From the NCBI GenBank assembly GCA_003342815.1, contig PTEX01000529.1, forward strand, positions 54,226 through 118,225: a DNA stretch of 64,000 nucleotides, in the 5' to 3' direction. This document shows positions 57,927 to 64,000 of this stretch, one piece after another. The DNA is from Eudromia elegans (lineage: Eukaryota > Chordata > Aves > Tinamiformes > Tinamidae). The notes under the pieces are model-generated. The model made no database searches. It was not told where the DNA came from and saw only the letters and a list, made by a program, of their open reading frames with translations. Position 1 is the stretch's first letter. Every line of letters begins with the position of its first letter. The position numbers were made by a program, and so were the translations under genes.

Positions 57927-58752
57927 GAATCATAGAATGGATGCGGTTCGAAGGGACCTCCAGGGATGCCCCGTGCCAGCCCTGCTCCACAGGGACACCC
58001 AGAGCACGGGGCACCCGGGCGCAGCCAGGCGCCTGGGCACATCTCCAGAGCAGGAGCCTCCCCAGCCTCTCTGGGCAGCCTGGGCCAGGGCTCCGGCACC
58101 CTCACACCAAACAAGTTCTTCCTCCCATGGACACGGAGCTGCCTGCGCTTCAACTGGGGCCCGGTGCCCTTGGCCTGCCACTGGCCACCACCCAGGAGGG
58201 TTTGGCCCCCTCCTCCCTACACTCTCCCCGCAGGGATTTGCACATGTTGAGCAGCTCCCTCTGGGGCTTCTCCTGCCCACGCTCAACAGGCCCCGCTCGC
58301 TCAGTCCTTCCTCCCACGGGAGATGCTCCAGCCCCTTCCTCCTCCTCGTTGCTCTGCGCTGGCCCCTCTCCAGCAGCTCCACGTCCCTCTTGTCCTGGGG
58401 AGCCCAGAGCTGCCCCCAACACTCCAGACGTGGCCTCCCCAGCGCTGAGCAGAGGGGCAGGATCCCCTCCCTCGTCCTGCTGCCAACGCTGCTCCTGGGG
58501 CAGCCAGGAGCCCATGGGCCTCCTTGGCCACGAGGGCCCATTGCTGCCTCGGGGGGCACCTGGTGTCCCCAGGACTCCCAGATCCGTCTGCGTGGAGCTG
58601 CTTCCCAGCAGGGCAGCCCCTCATCTGTGCTGGTGCCTGGGGTTATTCCTGCTCAGGGGCAGGACCCTGCCCTTGTCCTTGTGGAACCTCATGAGGTTCC
58701 TCTCTGCCCAACTCTCCATCCTGTCCAGGTCCCTCTGGATGGCAGCACAATC
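57927..58752 (-). mobile_element. CR1-derived element, copy 3
   Basis: Nearly identical in its core to copies at 47164 and 52255, in the same orientation. The far edge CCCTCTGGATGGCAGCA lies at the same element position as in copy 1, so the two have the same length (about 825 bp). The tail (AGAATCATAGAATGGATGCGG) is distinctly diverged. Confidence 0.9.
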
Positions 58753-61700
58753 CAGAGGGAAAAGGAGCACTGACATTGTCCGGAGACAAGTGTTCAGGGA
58801 AGGACTAAGAACCCTGCAGGCACCAGGAGATAATTTCTCTGATAGCTTCTATTGATCTGAGGCTTGGGCACTTCCTGAACTGAGCACCGTGTTTTGCGTT
58901 GAATAGTCCCTAATGGATTTTTTTCCTGTGGATTTGTCCTGTTGCTCAGTTAAGCCCCTGCTGATTTTTGGCGTTTGCAACTTGATTTGACAAAATGTTC
59001 CAAACCTTAATCCTGTTGAGCAAAGAACACCTCCTATAATTGGTTTTAGGTTTGCCACCTGCTAGCTTATTTAATGAGTCTTGATTCTTGTATTAAAAGA
59101 GACAGAGAACAATTGCTTCTAAGCGCCGTGTTAAAGTCATGGTGCTCTGCAGGCTGCTTCCCCACCCAGGCTGTCAGCTCTCTTGTCATCTCTCAGTATC
59201 TCAGATGAAGAGCCCAAACTCACCCAGTTCTTCCTTGCATGGAAATTATTGTAGGACTTGGATTGTCTTTGCTGTCTCTTCCCACAGCCTTTCTGGTTCC
59301 TGTGGAATGGGAGGTGATCTGTTTCATTGGAGTTGTCAGAGCAAGGACTCGGTTCAGAGGGAAGGGAAGTGAGAAAGTCATAAACAAATCAGTGGAGACA
59401 CAGGCTTTGTAGATGAGCAGTGATGGAGGCGATAACGAAGACAAAAACTCTTCACTTGGCCACCGGGTTGGACCATTGAGAAAAAATAGCTTTGAAGAGG
59501 GTCAACCTGGATTTTGCAATGGACGAGCAGGGAGAAATGAGGCTGAAGTGATAATTGTGGATATTTGGGGGTTGAGGAGCTGTTGGACTATGCAACACTT
59601 GTAAAAAGATTATCATTTTGGAAGGGTCAAATGGGGAAAATACGGGGTTTGGAGGAGCTTGTGGGGAAGCAGAGAGAAGCATGAAAAGTGCCACTCAGCA
59701 CACACCTCCGGCCAAGCCTATACCAGCTCAGTTCTTATTTAATCCTTTCTTAACTGTCCTTCTGTATGCTCTCATCTTCTGCAACTGGAGGGACACCAGC
59801 AACTGGCGAGGCAAGAGTGAACTGAGCACCAGCAAGCGGAGCCACAGCTCAGGCCACAGCAGCATCACCAGGACCATCGAAGGCTGAGGATGCCTCCCCA
59901 TCCCTATAAGCCACCTAACAGCTCCGCTATGGACTTTCTGAGATGAGAGGCTCAGACTACGTCTAACCCTGAGCAGGCTCGTGCAAAAGGGCCCGCACAG
60001 AGGAGCAATCCTGTTCTCCACTTTGTCCTCTGCTGCCAATTCTCAACAGCTTTTTGGGGATTTTTGACTCATATAAGACACTGAAATGATGTTCTTGGGC
60101 AGCATTAATTCCACTGTGGGATTTCGTCACAGTATACATGAAGATGAGATTGATTCTACCTGTTAACATTTATAAACATCACACCTGTCTTCTTCCAAGC
60201 TCCTCCTACAGTCCTTCACAGGGCATCTTCCTAATCAGTGTCATGAAAAACTTCACATTATCAAGGCACTTCGTCTTCCCTGTCCTATTTATCCCTTTTC
60301 CAGGTGACTTACGAATGTACTACACGACACTAATGCAATAGGCCTGAGGTCTGGCCTGCAGGAAACAGCACATACATAATGAAATATGTCATGGGGCACA
60401 TATATGATAGCCTGTAACAAAACGTTCATATAGACTATAATCAAAATCGGGTGTGATTGTCACTGTTTGGGTTATTTTGCAGATTCATACATTGCATCAG
60501 CTAAGTTTTTCTGAGGAAAAGGGATAATTAAGAAATAAATTGTATTTCATTCATTGCTGACTTTTGGCTAAGTGAAGAGTGAATATACCTTGCATGGATT
60601 AAGGTTCCTGGTGCTGTGAACATGACATATAAAGCAAAAAACTGATTGCATAGCAGGCATTGCAGTAGCCAGCAGTAGGGATTCCTGGTCCAGGTGATTT
60701 TGTTGCCCTTTGAAGTCTGCTCCGAGCTTTAGCCTGCGCTGTCTCACGGGGCCTGAGTCACTCAGAGCTCGGCACATGGGTCCGGGAGCTTGTACTGCAA
60801 TAGTCTTTGAATTGAGATGTGGTCGGCAGCGCGCCCTGAGCCAAGCTGGGCAGAGCTCAGGGGCAGGGGCAGAGCTCAGGGGCAGGGGCAGAGGGGAAAA
60901 CGAAAGGCAGCCAGTGCTCTGAGGGCTAAGTTGTATCTGCCGCCTGTGAGGGCTGGCTCCGCTTGTCCCAGCAGTGCTGGGAAGCATCTCCCAGCACGGG
61001 AGCGCAGTACTGCTGGATTGCCAGCACGCCCTGGCATGCTTTGGGCCCTTGCCAGGCAGTGTGATCCAAGCAGGCAGGCCTCGAGGGCACCGTCCCAACA
61101 CATGGACATGGGCAAGCTCGGCCAGCTGGCTCTGGTGGCAGGAGCAGGACAGGGCTTCTTTAGTTGAGCAGTAGAGATGTAGCCATTGGATGCTGCAAAA
61201 TGGGGCTAAAAGGCAGCTTAGAAGCTCGACCAGGAGGCAGAAATCAGGAGATGCTGAGCAGAGGGGAGTGAAGAGCCACAGGAGGTTAAACACGCGGACC
61301 ATTGGGACCGCAGTCTGTCCTTGCCCCTGCAGGACTGGGGGTCCCAAGCAGCCGCAGGACAAGGGGTTCCAGTGCAGAGTGTCTGGAGGACTGAGCAGGG
61401 ATTGCGCTTTTCCTCTGAAGTGTGAACTGGGACCTGTTGCTGGTCGGTCCCCAGCTGTTGTCTACAAGAACACCCTGGGTATTCCCAGCAATAAAATTTG
61501 CAGGGGGGAATTGTCCCCTTCCAATGCGTCATTTCCAGGTGAAGTGATTTCACTAGCAGGTATGTAGTGAGGACCCGGGAAGAGTGACTTACTAACCCTC
61601 TTCTTTCGCAGCATAGGAAAAAGCATCCCCAGATGCTGCTCTTTGGTACACAGCCAGCCTCTCATCTTCCGGGGAATATCACGGAGTTCTGCTGTGTCTC

Positions 61701-63955
61701 CGCTGCGCTTGGCCTGCTCTTGCTAAAAAAAAAAAGTATATGGTCATGTCTCTGAGGATGCAGAATTTAGATGGTGATCTCATTCCGCAAAATGAAAAAA
61801 AAAAAAAAAAAGAAAGCAGGGAAAAATATATTGAAAATCATGTTTGTTCTAGCACAGGATACGAGTAACAACTTTTGAAAGATTAACATGCAAAATATGT
61901 GACTGCAAGACAGCAGGATACAGAGCAGTCACAAACCCAGTTTTTATTCTGCAGAAGGAAAGGTCGTAGACTCATTCACACTGAAAACCACACAGGGCAG
62001 GGGTGTGACAAGTGTGGGCCAGCACAAGCCCCCAAGGAGTGGCCCGTCCTCTGTGCTGGTCTCAGGTGGATCCTAGTCTTCACTGACTGAAATTTCATAC
62101 TGATGATCTAGAATGTTGTGGAACCAACCTTCTTTAAAATCACTGCATTTCTGCAAAATGCCTCCACTTCACGGGTTGAAAATGAAATATTTTTGATGCA
62201 TTCTATATGTGCATCAACTCCAGCTAAATATTAATAACCACCAGGGTTTTGAAGCCTGGTGATTTATTCCAATTTCCATTGATCTTCCTCTTTTTCCCTC
62301 CCTCATATATTTCCTCTCCCATTTTTTCCCTCTGGTAGGAATACAACCCAATTACCAGGGCATCTTCCATGGCAAAGGAAGTATTGGTGAAAGGTGGTAG
62401 AAAGCCAGGGCAGAAATTAAAATGTAGCTGCTTTTGGCACCGATTTGTCAAGGCTGTGACAAGGCTGTGAAGCAGAATATGCTCCCTGGAAAGCAAAGGC
62501 AGGAGGGGGTCAGCACTAAGAAGAGCATGTACAGAAACCACCTTGGCAGCTCTTCTGCCTTCACCTACCCTCTCATTTCACTGCTGTGACCCACTCACTA
62601 CTTGGTGTATATTGGTCTTATTTTCATTTAAAAGGAGCAGTATTGGACTCTGTGAGCAACAAGAACCTGAGTTGATTAGTTGTCCTCCTGGAGGAACAGA
62701 GGCATTAGCAGTTGCACATAGCGTACAGTATGGTTGTATGTAGGGTACAGCGTGGTTTTACTTAGTGCAGTTATAGTCGCACATAATGTACAACAGCAAT
62801 TTTCTACATAAAAGAGGTACTCGGTACCTCATGTACACTGTCCGTGGAAGTACCTAAAGCATGAAAAAAACCTTGTCCCCGGAGAGGAGGAATGTGTGAG
62901 CCTTGTCCCTCAAGGTACTTTAAAAAATGGGTTGGCATCTTCCACCCAGACTCTCTCATCCTAGGTCCATCTACCTTTCTGGTTGAGACCAATTTCTGTA
63001 CAGCAAGGATGTTCCTGATTTGGGAAGAAATCTGACAGCTTGGGTACTGTTTTGTGCCGAGTTTTCACATAACGCAACTCGGTGGGAACCAACTGCCTGC
63101 ATGCTCACAGCTTCTCAGGAGGCATTTTTTTTTGCCCACGGTTAGCTCTGTGCTGTCACAAAGCATCAAATGTCAGATTGCTATTTCTATAAGAGTTTAT
63201 TGGCAGGAAAAAGAGAGTGCAGGACCTGTAATGCAGAGGCCTTGCAAACTGGCTGTTTCCATCTTAACCATTGTGTTCACTGAATATTAATGGTTCTGTC
63301 TATCTGAATTGTGTTTCCTCCTGTTCTCAACAGATTTGTTCAAACCGGTGACTTTTACGATCTTCCCAAGGTGCACTCAGTTGCCACTAGCTAATTCTTC
63401 ATCATAATTCATCAGAAGAGCCACGCTGAAAGCCTTTATTGGGAGGTGAAGTACCACTGAGATGGACTGTCAGTGTCCCGGATGAGGGAAACCTTCAGGA
63501 GAGTGACCAGATGTGACCTGGCACAAGGAAACAACCCCAGAGAAGGCACTGCTATGCTGCCCCAAAGTTTTCTTCTTAACTACATTCCCATTTTGAAAAT
63601 CAAGAACTTCGCTTTTTACAGGTCAGAATTAATTCACTCTTCAATGATGATCCTATGATCTGAACTGGAACCAGTAGTCACAGAACACGGTGCTCCTCCT
63701 GGAGCAGTAAATCCTGATTATTTTGCATATGAGATCCTGATGTTTGGTTTATATTCATTAACCTGAGAATTAGCATAATTTGCTGTGACATTCTGACTAG
63801 AGATGTTAGCATTATTTGACAAAACAAAGGGACAATTTCCCCTCTTGGGCCTTATCTCTGGCATTGACGGGCAGCAGCGAAGCAACACAATCTGTTGAGA
63901 AAATAGAAAAAAGAAAACAAAAAAAATCCCAAGATATCTAAGATAGTATGGTGAT
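58753..63955. other. Intergenic, no confident gene
   Basis: Mostly AT-rich. A GC-richer island at about 60690-61410 has a 19-bp direct repeat (60851) and an AATAAA at 61490; a 264-codon minus-strand frame there has no known family. A short frame at 59618-59887 has one hydrophobic segment and a Ser-rich tail. A-runs lie at about 61726 and 61795. Confidence 0.4.
60851..60888 (+). repeat. 19-bp direct repeat, two copies
   Basis: CAGAGCTCAGGGGCAGGGG occurs twice in succession, at 60851 and 60870. Confidence 0.9.
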
Positions 63956-64000
63956 TCTCCTCTCCTCTCCTCTCCTCTCCTCTCCTCTCCTCTCCTCTCC
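63956..64000 (+). repeat. (CTCCT)n microsatellite at window edge
   Basis: About nine pure pentamer units that continue to the last base, so the full length is unknown. Confidence 0.97.

Noticed and set aside
57887..58855. Plus-strand frames of about 300 codons in the CR1-derived copies
   Set aside because: They are antisense to a decayed CR1 and recur in all three copies because the DNA is repeated, not because a protein is conserved.
60568..61362. 264-codon minus-strand frame and possible solo LTR
   Set aside because: No protein family recognised. An AATAAA at 61490 alone is not enough to call an LTR, and I saw no matching terminal inverted TG..CA ends or target duplication.
63956..64000. 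CRISPR-like or telomeric array at the edge
   Set aside because: It is a simple pentanucleotide microsatellite with no spacers, and the unit is not the vertebrate telomere hexamer.

Overview
This window is bird nuclear DNA. The evidence is (i) several CR1 LINEs with the avian tail (repeated CATAGAAT octamers, then GGTTGGAAGGGACC read in reverse), (ii) single-exon class I olfactory receptor (OR) genes of the OR52 and OR51 types, and (iii) a block of ubiquilin genes between them. In human, UBQLN3 and UBQLNL lie between OR52 genes on the flank of the beta-globin cluster, and the gene order here matches that flank. I cannot name the species.

Layout. Bases 1 to about 24,000 are very GC-rich and CpG-rich, with minisatellites (about 31-bp, 17/18-bp, 34-bp, 42-bp and 70-bp periods), an 809-base assembly gap inside one of them, CR1 copies, and short AT-rich islets. 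I found no convincing gene there. Bases 24,334-25,504 hold a young CR1 with an assembly duplication. The gene block runs from 26,087 to 55,569: OR52-like (+), three ubiquilin-family genes (+, starts at 29,440, 36,711 and 39,586), OR52-like (+), OR51-like (-). Composition becomes more AT-rich to the right. From 47,164 on there are three near-identical CR1-derived elements in one orientation. The window ends in a (CTCCT)n microsatellite.

Function. The OR genes should encode odorant GPCRs. The ubiquilin genes encode adaptors with an N-terminal ubiquitin-like domain and STI1-type helices. Only the third keeps a C-terminal UBA domain, so only it has the full proteasome-to-ubiquitin shuttle layout. 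It is the best UBQLN3 candidate, and the other two resemble UBQLNL. All three carry the same two-part cAMP-response-element-like motif with identical internal spacing, about 290-315 bp before the start codon. This suggests shared regulation, possibly germ-cell expression through CREM/CREB factors. That motif is the most interesting signal found here.
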